Assembly (NCBI RefSeq): GCF_003268815.1
Contig: NZ_QLSV01000009.1
Coordinates: forward strand, 1 to 64,000
Direction: 5' to 3'
Source of the DNA: Flavobacterium lacus
GTDB taxonomy: Bacteria > Bacteroidota > Bacteroidia > Flavobacteriales > Flavobacteriaceae
DNA length: 64,000 nucleotides
The notes under the pieces are model-generated. The model was not told the origin of the DNA, did no database searches, and saw only the letters and a program-made list of their open reading frames with translations. A program made the translations under genes and the position numbers. Shown here piece by piece: positions 42,383 to 51,880 of the stretch (the stretch's first letter is position 1; each line of letters starts with the position of its first letter).

Positions 42383-43729
42383 TCATTCCTCCTCTTTCTT
42401 AATCACTTTTCTCGCAATTTCGATTTTGAACTTTTTCCCTTTCATTTTTTCGTCGCGGATGTTGGCTAGAAATTCTTTCACTTTCTTCGATTTTACGGCG
42501 GCAAACGAAATAAAATCTTTTACTTCAATCAAACCTAAATCACTTTTGTCAAGTTTTCCTTTTTGAGAAAAGAAACCAACAATATCAATTTTATTCAATT
42601 TGTTTTTCTTTCCACCGCTAATGTAAATGGTTTGAAATTCAGGTGGTTTTGGCAAAGTTGATGCGTTTTCAACATTCAAAACAGGCATTCCATAATCTAA
42701 ATACTCCATTTTTTTCTCACTCTCATGAGCAATAATATAAGCCGTACCGGAAGCTAACATCCGTGCCGTCCGACCGTTTCTATGTGTAAACTCATCTTCT
42801 TTTGATGGCAAATGATAGTGAATGACGTGCTTCATTTCCGGAATGTCCAACCCACGAGCGGCTAAATCGGTGGTGATTAAATAACTCACACTTCCATTTC
42901 TAAACTGAATCAACGCTCGTTCTCGTTCGTCTTGATCCATTCCTCCGTGATAATAGGTGGCGTAAATTCCTTTTTCGCATAATGTATCACTGATTCGTTC
43001 GGCTGCATCGCGATGGTTGCAAAAAACAATGGCAGATTGCGATTTTAGGGAGCAAATTAATTTAAAAAGCGAATTGATTTTATCCTTTTCCTTAGAAATA
43101 ACCATTTTCATCGAAAGATTTGAATTTTCTTCCTCTGTGGGAATAAAATCTAAAACCGTTGGATGGAAAACCCCTGTATATTTTGGAATTTCAATATCCG
43201 AAGTTGCCGAAACAAGGACACGTTTATTCAATTTTGATAACTTCGAAATGATAAACTTCATTTGTTCATGAAAACCCAATTGCAACGATTTATCAAATTC
43301 GTCTAAAATTAACATCTGAATAGTATTGACTTTAAACGTTTCCCGTTCCAAATGATCGGCTATTCTACCGGGAGTTCCGATTAATACAGCCGGCGGATTG
43401 GATAAATTCTTAATTTCAGTATCGATGGAATGACCACCATAACAAGTATTGACTTTGTAATCAGTTCCCATTTTTTTCCAAACTTGTTCAATTTGCAGAC
43501 CTAATTCGCGTGAAGGAACCAGAATTAAACATTGAACACTTTTAATTTCAGGTTGCAATAATTGAAAAATAGGCAATAAAAATGCTAGTGTTTTTCCCGA
43601 ACCTGTTGGCGAAAGCAACAAAACATTGGCATCATTTAAAATAGTTTCCTGAGCTATTTCTTGCATTTCATTCAAGCTTTCAATGCCTAAATTCAAGAGT
43701 AAATTGTTGGAATGAGGATTTGTATACAT
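42383..43729 (-). CDS. DEAD-box RNA helicase, DbpA-like
   Basis: Protein of 448 residues. Walker A is SPTGSGKT (about 40-47). Motif II reads LDEFDK rather than DEAD. Motif III is SATS and motif VI is HRNGRTAR. The last 70 residues (about 375-440, IDIVGFFSQKGKL ... FKIEIARK) look like the DbpA RNA-binding domain that targets 23S rRNA. A ribosome-assembly role is likely. The -7 box TATCTTTG (minus, 43741-43734) ends only 4 bp before the ATG, which predicts a leaderless mRNA. Confidence 0.9.
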   Translation of the reverse strand: MYTNPHSNNLLLNLGIESLNEMQEIAQETILNDANVLLLSPTGSGKTLAFLLPIFQLLQPEIKSVQCLILVPSRELGLQIEQVWKKMGTDYKVNTCYGGHSIDTEIKNLSNPPAVLIGTPGRIADHLERETFKVNTIQMLILDEFDKSLQLGFHEQMKFIISKLSKLNKRVLVSATSDIEIPKYTGVFHPTVLDFIPTEEENSNLSMKMVISKEKDKINSLFKLICSLKSQSAIVFCNHRDAAERISDTLCEKGIYATYYHGGMDQDERERALIQFRNGSVSYLITTDLAARGLDIPEMKHVIHYHLPSKEDEFTHRNGRTARMLASGTAYIIAHESEKKMEYLDYGMPVLNVENASTLPKPPEFQTIYISGGKKNKLNKIDIVGFFSQKGKLDKSDLGLIEVKDFISFAAVKSKKVKEFLANIRDEKMKGKKFKIEIARKVIKKEEE

Positions 43730-43733
43730 TTTG

Positions 43734-43741
43734 CAAAGATA
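43734..43741 (-). promoter_or_regulatory. -7 element abutting the helicase start codon
   Basis: Minus strand TATCTTTG followed by CAAA and then ATG (43729). Transcription would start at or just before the start codon. Confidence 0.6.
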
Positions 43742-43898
43742 GTGTGAAATATTGTTTTTTTATGTTCAGTTGTAATATTGAGTATACTCGACTCGTTGAA
43801 AGTTTTAAATTGATTTTTATATTTTAAAAGGAAAACCGATAAAAAAAATTTGATAAATGAAAATAATACACACAATTTCAATTCTATAAATTTTTATA

Positions 43899-43909
43899 AT
43901 CTGTGTTCA
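43899..43909. repeat. Half-copy of the AACACAGAT hairpin family
   Basis: AATCTGTGTTC matches the right arm of the elements at 14971, 15547-16374 and 17714. The left arm is decayed (ACACACAATTTC near 43870). It lies in the gap between the helicase gene and the M14 peptidase gene. Confidence 0.55.
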
Positions 43910-43978
43910 AAAATTAACAATAAGCGGATTTGGAATTAGAACATAAAGTCAATAGATTTGAAAACATAAAAATATACT

Positions 43979-45706
43979 ATGCGATTTCTGATATTATTTT
44001 TGTTTTTTAGTAATTTGACATCTTTTAGTCAAACTATTACACCATTTTTAACTCCTTACGAAAAAGGAAATAAAAACCAAACTGCAACGTATCAAGAAGC
44101 GATTGAATTCTATACTTCATTAAGCCAGAAATATGAAACTGTCAAATTGATGGAAATGGGTCTAACCGATTCAGGTGAACCACTTCAATTGCTCATTTTC
44201 AATCCTGAGAAAGATTTTGATTTGAAGAAAAATCAGAATAAAGCAATGCTGTTAATAAATAACAACATTCATCCCGGCGAACCCGATGGTGTTGATGCCA
44301 CCATGATGTTAATTCGAGACTTAGCAATCGGAAAAATTAGCGTTCCAAAAAACACAATTATTGCTGTAATTCCTTTTTATAATATTGGTGGAACCTTAAA
44401 TAGAAATTCATTTTCCAGAGCGAATCAAAACGGACCGGAATCCTATGGTTTTCGCGGAAATGATAGAAATTTCGATTTAAATCGCGATTTTATAAAGTCC
44501 GACACAAAAAATGCAAGAAGCTTCGCTGAGATTTTTCATTTGGTAAATCCGGATGTTTTTATTGACAACCACGTGAGCAATGGTGCTGATTATCAATATG
44601 TGTTGACCTACATTCAAACCCAACATCAAAAATTAGGAACCGATTTAGGGAATTATTTAAAAGATCAAATGACTCCAAAAATCAGAACACAATTATTGAA
44701 AAAGAAAATTGAAAGCATCCCGTACGTTACCGTTTATGGTGCAACTCCTGAAAAAGGTTTTACACAAATGATGGATTTGCCACGCTATTCCACCGGATAT
44801 GCTTCACTTTTTCATACCATTGGCTATATGCCGGAAACACATATGTTGAAAAAATACGAAGACCGTGTGAAAGTTACTTATGAATTTATGTTAGAAACTA
44901 TAGCACATACCGATGCTAATTATCTAAAAATAAAAGAATTAAGAAATAAAAATCAATTTGAATTTAAAGCCGGGAATCAATATACTTTACAATGGAAAAT
45001 TGATAGTACAAAGGTGGAACAAATTGATTTTTTAGGTTTTGAATCAGGTTATAAAAAAAGTGAAATTTCAGGAAAAGACCGATTATTTTACGATCAAAAG
45101 AAACCTTTTAAAAAGCAAATTCCATATTATCATTATTATAAACCTCAAAAACAAGTTGAAATACCTTCAGCTTATATCATTCCAAAATCATGGTGGAATG
45201 TCATTGATTTGCTAAAATTGAATAAAGTGGAAATGGTTCAATTAGATAAAGATACGTTGATTGAAGTTGAAAAATATAAAATTGCAGATTACAAAACTTC
45301 AACTTCTGCTTACGAAGGACATTATCAACATTCAAATACAACCGTGAACAAAATGATTGAAAAAATAGTATTTAAAAAAGGTGATTACTATATTCCAACC
45401 CAACAATTCGCTGTTAAATATTTAATGGAAACCTTAGAACCCGAAGCACCCGATTCATTTTTTAATTGGAACTTTTTTGATGCTATTTTACAACAAAAAG
45501 AAGGCTATTCGACGTATGTCTTTGAAGATTTGGCAGTTGAAATTTTAGCTAAAATTACAACTTTAAAGGAAAAATTTGAAAAGAAAAAAGCAGAAGATAA
45601 AGCATTTTCAGACAACGGCTCTGCTCAATTGGATTGGATTTATAAAAACTCAGATTATTATGAATCTTCACACCTCACTTATCCAGTTTATCGTGTGATG
45701 AACTAA
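43979..45706 (+). CDS. M14 zinc carboxypeptidase-like protein, exported
   Basis: Protein of 575 residues with a signal peptide (1-18, ...TSFSQ). The zinc motif is NNIHPGEPDG (H98 and E101), and the third ligand is the histidine of DNHVSNGADYQ (about 187). Further on, PETHMLKKYEDR is the likely catalytic-glutamate region for this subgroup. M14 enzymes remove C-terminal residues or cut peptide cross-links. Length is larger than classical carboxypeptidases, with a beta-rich C-terminal part (about 320-575). It is convergent with the Nudix gene: the two stop codons touch. Confidence 0.88.
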   Translation: MRFLILFLFFSNLTSFSQTITPFLTPYEKGNKNQTATYQEAIEFYTSLSQKYETVKLMEMGLTDSGEPLQLLIFNPEKDFDLKKNQNKAMLLINNNIHPGEPDGVDATMMLIRDLAIGKISVPKNTIIAVIPFYNIGGTLNRNSFSRANQNGPESYGFRGNDRNFDLNRDFIKSDTKNARSFAEIFHLVNPDVFIDNHVSNGADYQYVLTYIQTQHQKLGTDLGNYLKDQMTPKIRTQLLKKKIESIPYVTVYGATPEKGFTQMMDLPRYSTGYASLFHTIGYMPETHMLKKYEDRVKVTYEFMLETIAHTDANYLKIKELRNKNQFEFKAGNQYTLQWKIDSTKVEQIDFLGFESGYKKSEISGKDRLFYDQKKPFKKQIPYYHYYKPQKQVEIPSAYIIPKSWWNVIDLLKLNKVEMVQLDKDTLIEVEKYKIADYKTSTSAYEGHYQHSNTTVNKMIEKIVFKKGDYYIPTQQFAVKYLMETLEPEAPDSFFNWNFFDAILQQKEGYSTYVFEDLAVEILAKITTLKEKFEKKKAEDKAFSDNGSAQLDWIYKNSDYYESSHLTYPVYRVMN

Positions 45707-46303
45707 TTAAATCAATTCTTTTTCGAAAAGTAATTTAATATTTTCATACGAATTGGTTAAACAAGTTGCAATATCATCTTGTTTGATCCATTCTACTTTT
45801 TCAATTCCTTCATCGGCTTGACCAACCATTTTTCCGGTATAACTCGTTTTCATTTCAAACCAATGCGTTATTTTTAGTTTATAACGACCGTTTCGTTTAA
45901 AGATGTGATACGTTTTGCTTAGTTTTCGTGTAATTTTTAAACCTTTTACACCGGTTTCTTCTTCTACTTCACGTATCGCGGTATCTTCAATTTCTTCGCC
46001 TTTTTCGATTCCGCCTTTGGGTAAATCCCATTTTTTATTTCTAAAAATGAATAAAACTTCATTCTCATCGTTTAAAACTAAACCTCCTCCTGCTTTTTCC
46101 ACCGGAATTTTTGACTTCAGTTTTTTAAGAATTTCCTTTTCATTCGGATGATATAAAAAAGCCTTATCAACTTTATTTTTAAAGATTTTGATAATAAGTT
46201 GCTTTATATCAACACTATCCAACAAAAAAAGCTGAAAATCAGTTTCCTTTTGAATTTGATTTGTCAAAAAAAGTGGCTTGTCGTTCACAAAAACTTTATA
46301 CAT
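45707..46303 (-). CDS. Nudix hydrolase
   Basis: Protein of 198 residues from the ATG at 46303 (MYKVFVNDKPLFL). The in-frame start at 46387 lies inside pyrE and is rejected. The Nudix box reads G-x5-E-x7-REVEEETGV with KGGIEKGEE at its start (about 99-121). An N-terminal extension of about 65 residues precedes the domain. It cleaves a nucleoside diphosphate linked to another group; the substrate is unknown. Its start codon is 7 bp from that of divergent pyrE, so its promoter must lie inside pyrE (a TATCTTTA box is seen at 46325-46318, minus strand). Confidence 0.9.
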   Translation of the reverse strand: MYKVFVNDKPLFLTNQIQKETDFQLFLLDSVDIKQLIIKIFKNKVDKAFLYHPNEKEILKKLKSKIPVEKAGGGLVLNDENEVLFIFRNKKWDLPKGGIEKGEEIEDTAIREVEEETGVKGLKITRKLSKTYHIFKRNGRYKLKITHWFEMKTSYTGKMVGQADEGIEKVEWIKQDDIATCLTNSYENIKLLFEKELI

Positions 46304-46306
46304 TTG
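46278..46306 (+). promoter_or_regulatory. Promoter of pyrE overlapping the Nudix start
   Basis: TTG (46278-46280), 18 bp, then TACATTTG (46299-46306). The -7 box covers the Nudix start codon (46301-46303) and ends 4 bp before the pyrE ATG at 46311, which predicts a leaderless pyrE mRNA. Confidence 0.6.
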
Positions 46307-46310
46307 TACT

Positions 46311-46958
46311 ATGATTTTTAATAAAGATACAGCAAAAAAAACGTCCGAATTGCTTTTACAAATAAACGCAATTAAATTAAATCCCAAAAATCCTTTTACA
46401 TGGGCTTCGGGATGGAAATCACCTATTTATTGTGATAATCGGATAACACTCTCATTTCCACCGATTCGTAATTACATCCGTGAAGAATTTTCTAAAAACA
46501 TTGAAAAACAGTACGGAAAACCTGACGTAATTGCCGGAGTTGCCACCGGAGCAATTGGTATTGGTATGCTTGTTGCAGAGTATATGGGACTTCCTTTTGT
46601 TTATGTTCGACCGGAACCCAAAAAGCACGGTCGTTTAAATCAAGTGGAAGGATTTTTACAAAAAGGTCAGAGTGTTGTTGTCGTAGAAGATTTAATTAGC
46701 ACCGGCGGAAGTAGTTTGCTCGCCGTGGAAGCTTTAAAAGCAGCAGGTGCGAATGTCAAAGGAATGGTGGCGATTTTTACCTACGGCTTTGATGTTTCTG
46801 TTCAAAACTTTAAAAATGCGAATGTTGAATTGCATACACTTTCTAATTATGACAATTTATTAGAATTAGCTGTAGCAAAAAAATACATCACCGAAGAAGA
46901 ACAGCACACTTTGCAAGAATGGCGAGTGAGTCCTTCTACTTGGGGTGTGGAAGTTTAG
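46311..46958 (+). CDS. pyrE: Orotate phosphoribosyltransferase
   Basis: Protein of 215 residues from the ATG at 46311 (MIFNKDTAKKTSELL); the earlier in-frame start at 46278 is upstream of the -7 box. The PRPP motif is VVVVEDLISTGGSSLLA (about 120-136), and KLNPKNPFTWASGWKSPIYC is the typical N-terminal orotate-site region. It makes orotidine monophosphate in pyrimidine synthesis. It is followed 99 bp on by an SRPBCC gene, a pairing I recall from other flavobacteria. Confidence 0.95.
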   Translation: MIFNKDTAKKTSELLLQINAIKLNPKNPFTWASGWKSPIYCDNRITLSFPPIRNYIREEFSKNIEKQYGKPDVIAGVATGAIGIGMLVAEYMGLPFVYVRPEPKKHGRLNQVEGFLQKGQSVVVVEDLISTGGSSLLAVEALKAAGANVKGMVAIFTYGFDVSVQNFKNANVELHTLSNYDNLLELAVAKKYITEEEQHTLQEWRVSPSTWGVEV

Positions 46959-47016
46959 ATTTAAGAAAATAGAGAAAAGAAAATATAAATCCAGTCTAGG
47001 AATAACAGAATACAGC

Positions 47017-47050
47017 TAACTGAAAACCGACAACTGACAACCGATAACAG
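47017..47050. repeat. Heptamer array between pyrE and the SRPBCC gene
   Basis: ACCGACA, ACTGACA, ACCGATA and ACAG follow each other with a 7-bp beat, after ACTGAAA. The array ends 7 bp before the start codon of the next gene. Confidence 0.75.
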
Positions 47051-47057
47051 AAAAAAA

Positions 47058-47450
47058 ATGAATTTAGAAAGTCCAAAAGTTACTGTAGAAAAATCAGCTC
47101 AGTATTTATTTGAGTCGTTGAGCGATGTTCGCAATTTTGAAAAATTAATGCCGGAAAGCATCGCAAAATTTGAAGTAACCGGAGCAGATTCGTTTATTTT
47201 CGGTTTAAAAGGAATGCCGGAAATTAAATTGAAAATGAAAGAAAAAAATGCTCCAAGCCAAGTCGTACTAGGAGCTGCTTCAGATAAATTACCTTTTACC
47301 TTAACGGGAAATATCAATTCACTATCCGAAAATAGTTCGGAAGTTCAATTGTCGTTTGATGGTGATTTTAACCCGATGATGGCGATGATGATCAAAGGTC
47401 CAATTTCAAAATTTATTGAAACGTTGGCAGCAAATATGCACAAACTATAA
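47058..47450 (+). CDS. SRPBCC-fold protein
   Basis: Protein of 130 residues forming one START/Bet v1-like (SRPBCC) domain: helix near 12-30 (AQYLFESLSDVRNFEKLMPE), strands from about 38 to 105, and a long C-terminal helix (FIETLAANMHKL). Such domains bind hydrophobic ligands in a central cavity. It has no signal peptide. It probably shares the pyrE transcript, with a heptamer array in between. Ligand and role are unknown. Confidence 0.82.
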   Translation: MNLESPKVTVEKSAQYLFESLSDVRNFEKLMPESIAKFEVTGADSFIFGLKGMPEIKLKMKEKNAPSQVVLGAASDKLPFTLTGNINSLSENSSEVQLSFDGDFNPMMAMMIKGPISKFIETLAANMHKL

Positions 47451-47502
47451 GTATATCAGTTCTATTTATTCTGTCCTTTTCTTTTTAAAAATACATATTT
47501 TG

Positions 47503-47510
47503 TATCTTTG
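47503..47510 (+). promoter_or_regulatory. -7 element of the M28 peptidase gene
   Basis: TATCTTTG is an exact fit to TAnnTTTG. It lies 12 bp before the ATG at 47523. Confidence 0.55.
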
Positions 47511-47522
47511 AAAGAAAAGGAC

Positions 47523-48878
47523 ATGAAATTCTACCTTCTTCCATTATTTTTATTGTTTTCAACTGTTACTTTTTCTCAAACGGACATTCGAATTTATGAC
47601 ATCATAGAAGCTGTTTCAGCTAACCGTTTACAAAAAGACATCACTACACTCGCCAATTTTGGCACTCGCAACACTTTTAGTGATACCATTTCAAACACAA
47701 GAGGCATTGGAGCTGCTCGCAGATGGATAAAATCGGAATTTGAAACAATTTCTAAAGATTGCAAAAATTGTCTTCAAGTTTATTATCAAAAAGATTTTGT
47801 TACGACAAATGTGGGTGAACGCGTCCCAAAAGACAGTTGGGTTGTGAATGTAGTTGCCATTCAAAAAGGAACAAAATACCCCAATCGCTATATTATTATG
47901 ACCGGTGATATTGACTCTAGAAATTCAGATACAATGGACTATGAAGGCGATGCTCCCGGTGCAAATGATAACGCAAGCGGAATGGCCGGAACGATTGAAG
48001 CCGCTCGGGTTTTATCCAAATATACTTTTGAAAATAGCATCATTTATTTAGGACTTTCCGGTGAAGAACAGGGTTTATTTGGTGGAAAAGGTTTTGCCGA
48101 TTTTGCCAAGAAAAATAATTGGGAAATTATTGGTGTGTTGAATAATGATATGATTGGCAACATTGAAGGTGTTGACGGTGTGATTGATAACCGCAGTTTT
48201 CGAATATTCTCTGAACCTACGCCACCTACAGAAACAGAAAAAGAAAGAAATTCGAGAAGATTTTATGGTGGCGAAGTGGATGGAATTTCGCGTCAATTGG
48301 CACGTTACACCCACAAACAAATTCAAACCTATATGCCGGAAATGAATCCAATGCTAATTTACAGGTTGGATCGTTTTGGCCGAGGTGGACATCACCGTCC
48401 GTTTAATGATTTGGGTTATGCCGGAATCAGAATTATGGAAGCACACGAAAATTATAATCGTCAACATCAAAATTTACGAACCGAAAACGGAATTGCTTTT
48501 GGCGATGTTTTGGAAGGTGTCAACTTTGATTACGTAGCCAAATTAACTGCCGTGAATGCGGTTGTTTTGGCCAATTTAGCCTGGGCACCACCAGCTCCGA
48601 CGAAAGTACTGATTGGCGGAATTGTTGAACCCAATACAAAATTACGTTGGGATAAATCGAATGAGGAAACAGTTGCAGGTTATAAAATTTACTGGCGAAA
48701 CACTACAGCTCCGCAATGGGAATTCAGTCGCTACGTTGGCAATGTTGATAATTTTGAATTGAAAGGAATTGTAATCGACAATTTCTATTTTGGTGTTGCA
48801 GCTGTTGGAAAAAATGGGCACGAAAGTATCGTCGTATTTCCGAGTGATATTATTCGAAAAACATTCAGAACCAATTAA
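47523..48878 (+). CDS. M28 zinc peptidase with fibronectin-like C-terminus, exported
   Basis: Protein of 451 residues from the ATG at 47523 (MKFYLLPLFLLFSTVTFSQ signal peptide). The M28 core has the bridging aspartate in GANDNASGM, the catalytic glutamates in SGEEQGLFG, NNDMIGN and the last metal histidine in IMEAHENYNRQHQ. The first metal word, usually GHxDS, reads TGDIDSR, so one histidine ligand is replaced by aspartate. The last 90 residues (about 360-445, PTKVLIGGIVEPNTKLRWDK) resemble a fibronectin type III domain. It is probably a periplasmic or secreted aminopeptidase. Its stop codon overlaps that of the convergent GH3 gene by 4 bp. Confidence 0.88.
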   Translation: MKFYLLPLFLLFSTVTFSQTDIRIYDIIEAVSANRLQKDITTLANFGTRNTFSDTISNTRGIGAARRWIKSEFETISKDCKNCLQVYYQKDFVTTNVGERVPKDSWVVNVVAIQKGTKYPNRYIIMTGDIDSRNSDTMDYEGDAPGANDNASGMAGTIEAARVLSKYTFENSIIYLGLSGEEQGLFGGKGFADFAKKNNWEIIGVLNNDMIGNIEGVDGVIDNRSFRIFSEPTPPTETEKERNSRRFYGGEVDGISRQLARYTHKQIQTYMPEMNPMLIYRLDRFGRGGHHRPFNDLGYAGIRIMEAHENYNRQHQNLRTENGIAFGDVLEGVNFDYVAKLTAVNAVVLANLAWAPPAPTKVLIGGIVEPNTKLRWDKSNEETVAGYKIYWRNTTAPQWEFSRYVGNVDNFELKGIVIDNFYFGVAAVGKNGHESIVVFPSDIIRKTFRTN

Positions 48879-51800
48879 TTTTCGTGAATTATCGCATCAT
48901 AAATTACTTGTTGAATGTCTTCTCTAATATTTTTTTGGGATAAGAGGTTTTTATCGGCATTTGGATATGTTCTATTCGATAAGAAAATATAAACCAACTC
49001 TTGCTCCGGATCAGCCCACGCCATTGTTCCTGTAAACCCCGTGTGACCAAAACTCGTCATCGACGCACAACCGCATGTTGGTCCTGATTTTCCTAATTGC
49101 GGTTTATCAAATCCGATTCCGCGACGATTTCCATCCGGACAATAATAGCACGTATTAAAAACATCGAACGTTTCTTCGCTAAAAAAACGTTGACCGCCAT
49201 AAGTACCTTTTTGAAGAAAAAGTTGCATAATTTTAGCCATATCCATCGAATTCGAGAAGATACCGGCATGACCTCCTACTCCACCTTCCATAGCCGCTGT
49301 CATGTCGTGCACATAGCCTTGAATGGTTTTGTAACGGTAATAATTATCATCTTCGGTTGGTGGAATAATGCTCATATCAAACTTTTGCAACGGATTGTAA
49401 AGCGTGTTATTGGCTCCTATTTTTGAATAAAAATTCTTCTCACTCAATTCATCTAATGATTTTCCGGTAGCTCTTTCAATATAATTTTTCAGAATAATAA
49501 ACGTGAAATCGCTGTATTTATACTCTTTTTTAGGCAACAATTTACTGTTTGCTACAAGTGTTAAAATGGTGTCTTGGTAATCTTTTCTCAAATATAAATT
49601 TTCGGCCACTTGAAAAGGGAAATCTTCACTAAATGTTTTTCTATAATATTTGTCCGATGGTTTGTTGTTTTTATCTAGTGTTTTTTTGTAAAAAGGAATC
49701 CACGCCTGCAAACGAGCATAATGCGAAAGTAAATCTTTAAAGTTGATATTTTCTTTATCAGTTCCTTTGAAAACCGGCAGCATTTCACCTAATTTTGAAT
49801 CTAGATTGATCGTTTTTTTATCATACAATTGCATCACATTGGGTAATGTAGAAACAATCTTTGTTAACGAAGCTACGTCATAAATATCTGAATTTTTAAC
49901 TTCAACCTGCTTGTCATACCCATGAAACCCAAACGATTTTTGATAGATAACTTTACCTTTTCTGGCCACTAAAATTTGTCCGCCCGGTGTCATTTTTTCG
50001 TTGATAGCTTTTTGCATAATTAAATCAATATTGGTTAAAATGAACGGATTCATTCCCACATTTTGTGGATGTGTAAAACCTAGTCGATTAATTTTTTCGG
50101 TTGACAAACCATGATTTACTTTAAACTCATCATTAATGGTTACAGGCAATTTCCCTTTGGCTTGAATGGCCCCAAAAATCAGTTGAGCAGTTACATTATG
50201 AGCAATTTCATTATTCTGATAGGCAACGATTACACCATCTATATTTTCAAAAGAAGGAATAGCACTCAACGCATACGGTTTTACAAAACAGGTTAAAATA
50301 ACTTTTTTACGCTTAGCAATTTCAGAAATCCACAAAATTTCTTTGGCCGTAAAATCATGTTTTTTCCAGGCTCCGTCTGCTTTATGAAATCCGATAATAA
50401 CTTTATTAAAATCATTTAATTGAGCTAATAAAGAGTCAAGGTTTTCATTTGAAACCTCTGTTATTTCAGCATATTTTTTTAATGTTTCAAAAAAAGTTTC
50501 ATGTGAATCGTCGCCAAATTTAACATAAGCAATTTTTTCTTGATCCAATTCTTTAATTGGTAAAATCGCCAGTTTATTTTTTATAACGGTGATACTATTT
50601 TCATATAGTTTATACAACAAAGCTTCATCTTCTTGTGTATTAATTTGCGTTGATAAATTTGTAAGTTCAATTGGTTTCTGATTTTTTAAACCTGCTTTAA
50701 ATTTATACTGCAAAATCTTTTTAACAGAAGATGCCAATCGTTCTTCAGTGATTGAGGCAATATCATACGCTTCTTTTATTTTTTGAATGGCTACGGGAAC
50801 ATTTTCAGGAAATAAAAGAATATCATTTCCAGCCAAAAAAGCAGCTAAATCAATATCTCCCGGACTTTTGAAATTACTGGCTCCTTTCATATTAAGAGCG
50901 TCGGTGAAAATTAATCCTTTAAAGTTTAATTCTTCTTTCAATAAATTAGTAACAATCGGATAGGAAATGGAAGATGGAAATCCTTTTCGAGCTTCAAAAC
51001 TGGGCACTTCCAGGTGAGCAACCATCACACTTGCTAGTCCTTTACTGATTAGTTTTTTATAGGGCAATAATTCCACTTCACGAATATGTTCTTGCGTAAA
51101 ATTTACCACCGGCAGTGTATAATGCGAATCGGTTGAAGTGGCACCATGACCAGGAAAGTGTTTACCGGTGGCAAAAACACCATTTCTTTGTAAACCAGTC
51201 ATTAACGCTAACGCTCGGTCGGAAACTTTTTCTTTATCTTCACCAAAAGAACGATTACCGATGATTGGATTTTTTGGATTGGTATTGATGTCTAACACCG
51301 GTGCAAAATTAAAATGCACACCAATTCGTTTAGACTGAAGTGCCATCTGTTTGCCCGTTTCTTCAATTAATTTTAAATCCTGCACGGCTCCTAATGTCAT
51401 ATTCCAAGGAAAACGATTGACAGAATCGAGTCGCATACTTAGCCCCCATTCCGCATCAATTCCAATAAATAAAGGAGTTTTAGCTAACTTTTGAAAACGA
51501 TTTGTCATTTGAGCTTGACGAACGGGTCCGCCTTGAAAGAAAATTAATCCGCCAATTTTTTGTTCTAAAATTAATTTATCTAATGATTTGATATGAGCCG
51601 AATCTTTATTGGAATAGGCCGCAACCATAAAAAGTTGACCGATTCGTTCTTCAACTGTTAGCGAATTATAAATACTATCAACCCACTTTTTTTCTAAAGT
51701 CGTAGTTGAAACATAATCAAACTGAGGAATTTCTTTTTTTATTGGTTTAACTGAATTTGTTTTGATAGAATCATGTTCAGTTTTTACTACTGCTTTTTGT

Positions 51801-51880
51801 CTGACTTTGTTGGTGGCACAATTGACAACAACAATCAGAATAAGTAATAACGGAATGATTCGAACAAATTTGGATTTCAT
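48875..51880 (-). CDS. Fused GH3 glycosidase and serine beta-lactamase-like hydrolase, lipoprotein
   Basis: Protein of 1001 residues. A lipoprotein signal (lipid Cys at 21, VVNCATN) precedes a family 3 glycoside hydrolase of NagZ type (about 60-400) with KHFPGHGATSTDSHYTLP, the beta-N-acetylhexosaminidase signature. A GH3 C-terminal-type linker domain (about 415-590) follows. The last 390 residues are a serine hydrolase of the beta-lactamase/AmpC group, with SLTK (catalytic Ser about 670), YSD (about 795) and HTGFTG (about 954). Both halves point to peptidoglycan or muropeptide processing at the cell envelope. The fusion is known in Bacteroidota. All key motifs are intact. Confidence 0.92.
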   Translation of the reverse strand: MKSKFVRIIPLLLILIVVVNCATNKVRQKAVVKTEHDSIKTNSVKPIKKEIPQFDYVSTTTLEKKWVDSIYNSLTVEERIGQLFMVAAYSNKDSAHIKSLDKLILEQKIGGLIFFQGGPVRQAQMTNRFQKLAKTPLFIGIDAEWGLSMRLDSVNRFPWNMTLGAVQDLKLIEETGKQMALQSKRIGVHFNFAPVLDINTNPKNPIIGNRSFGEDKEKVSDRALALMTGLQRNGVFATGKHFPGHGATSTDSHYTLPVVNFTQEHIREVELLPYKKLISKGLASVMVAHLEVPSFEARKGFPSSISYPIVTNLLKEELNFKGLIFTDALNMKGASNFKSPGDIDLAAFLAGNDILLFPENVPVAIQKIKEAYDIASITEERLASSVKKILQYKFKAGLKNQKPIELTNLSTQINTQEDEALLYKLYENSITVIKNKLAILPIKELDQEKIAYVKFGDDSHETFFETLKKYAEITEVSNENLDSLLAQLNDFNKVIIGFHKADGAWKKHDFTAKEILWISEIAKRKKVILTCFVKPYALSAIPSFENIDGVIVAYQNNEIAHNVTAQLIFGAIQAKGKLPVTINDEFKVNHGLSTEKINRLGFTHPQNVGMNPFILTNIDLIMQKAINEKMTPGGQILVARKGKVIYQKSFGFHGYDKQVEVKNSDIYDVASLTKIVSTLPNVMQLYDKKTINLDSKLGEMLPVFKGTDKENINFKDLLSHYARLQAWIPFYKKTLDKNNKPSDKYYRKTFSEDFPFQVAENLYLRKDYQDTILTLVANSKLLPKKEYKYSDFTFIILKNYIERATGKSLDELSEKNFYSKIGANNTLYNPLQKFDMSIIPPTEDDNYYRYKTIQGYVHDMTAAMEGGVGGHAGIFSNSMDMAKIMQLFLQKGTYGGQRFFSEETFDVFNTCYYCPDGNRRGIGFDKPQLGKSGPTCGCASMTSFGHTGFTGTMAWADPEQELVYIFLSNRTYPNADKNLLSQKNIREDIQQVIYDAIIHEN

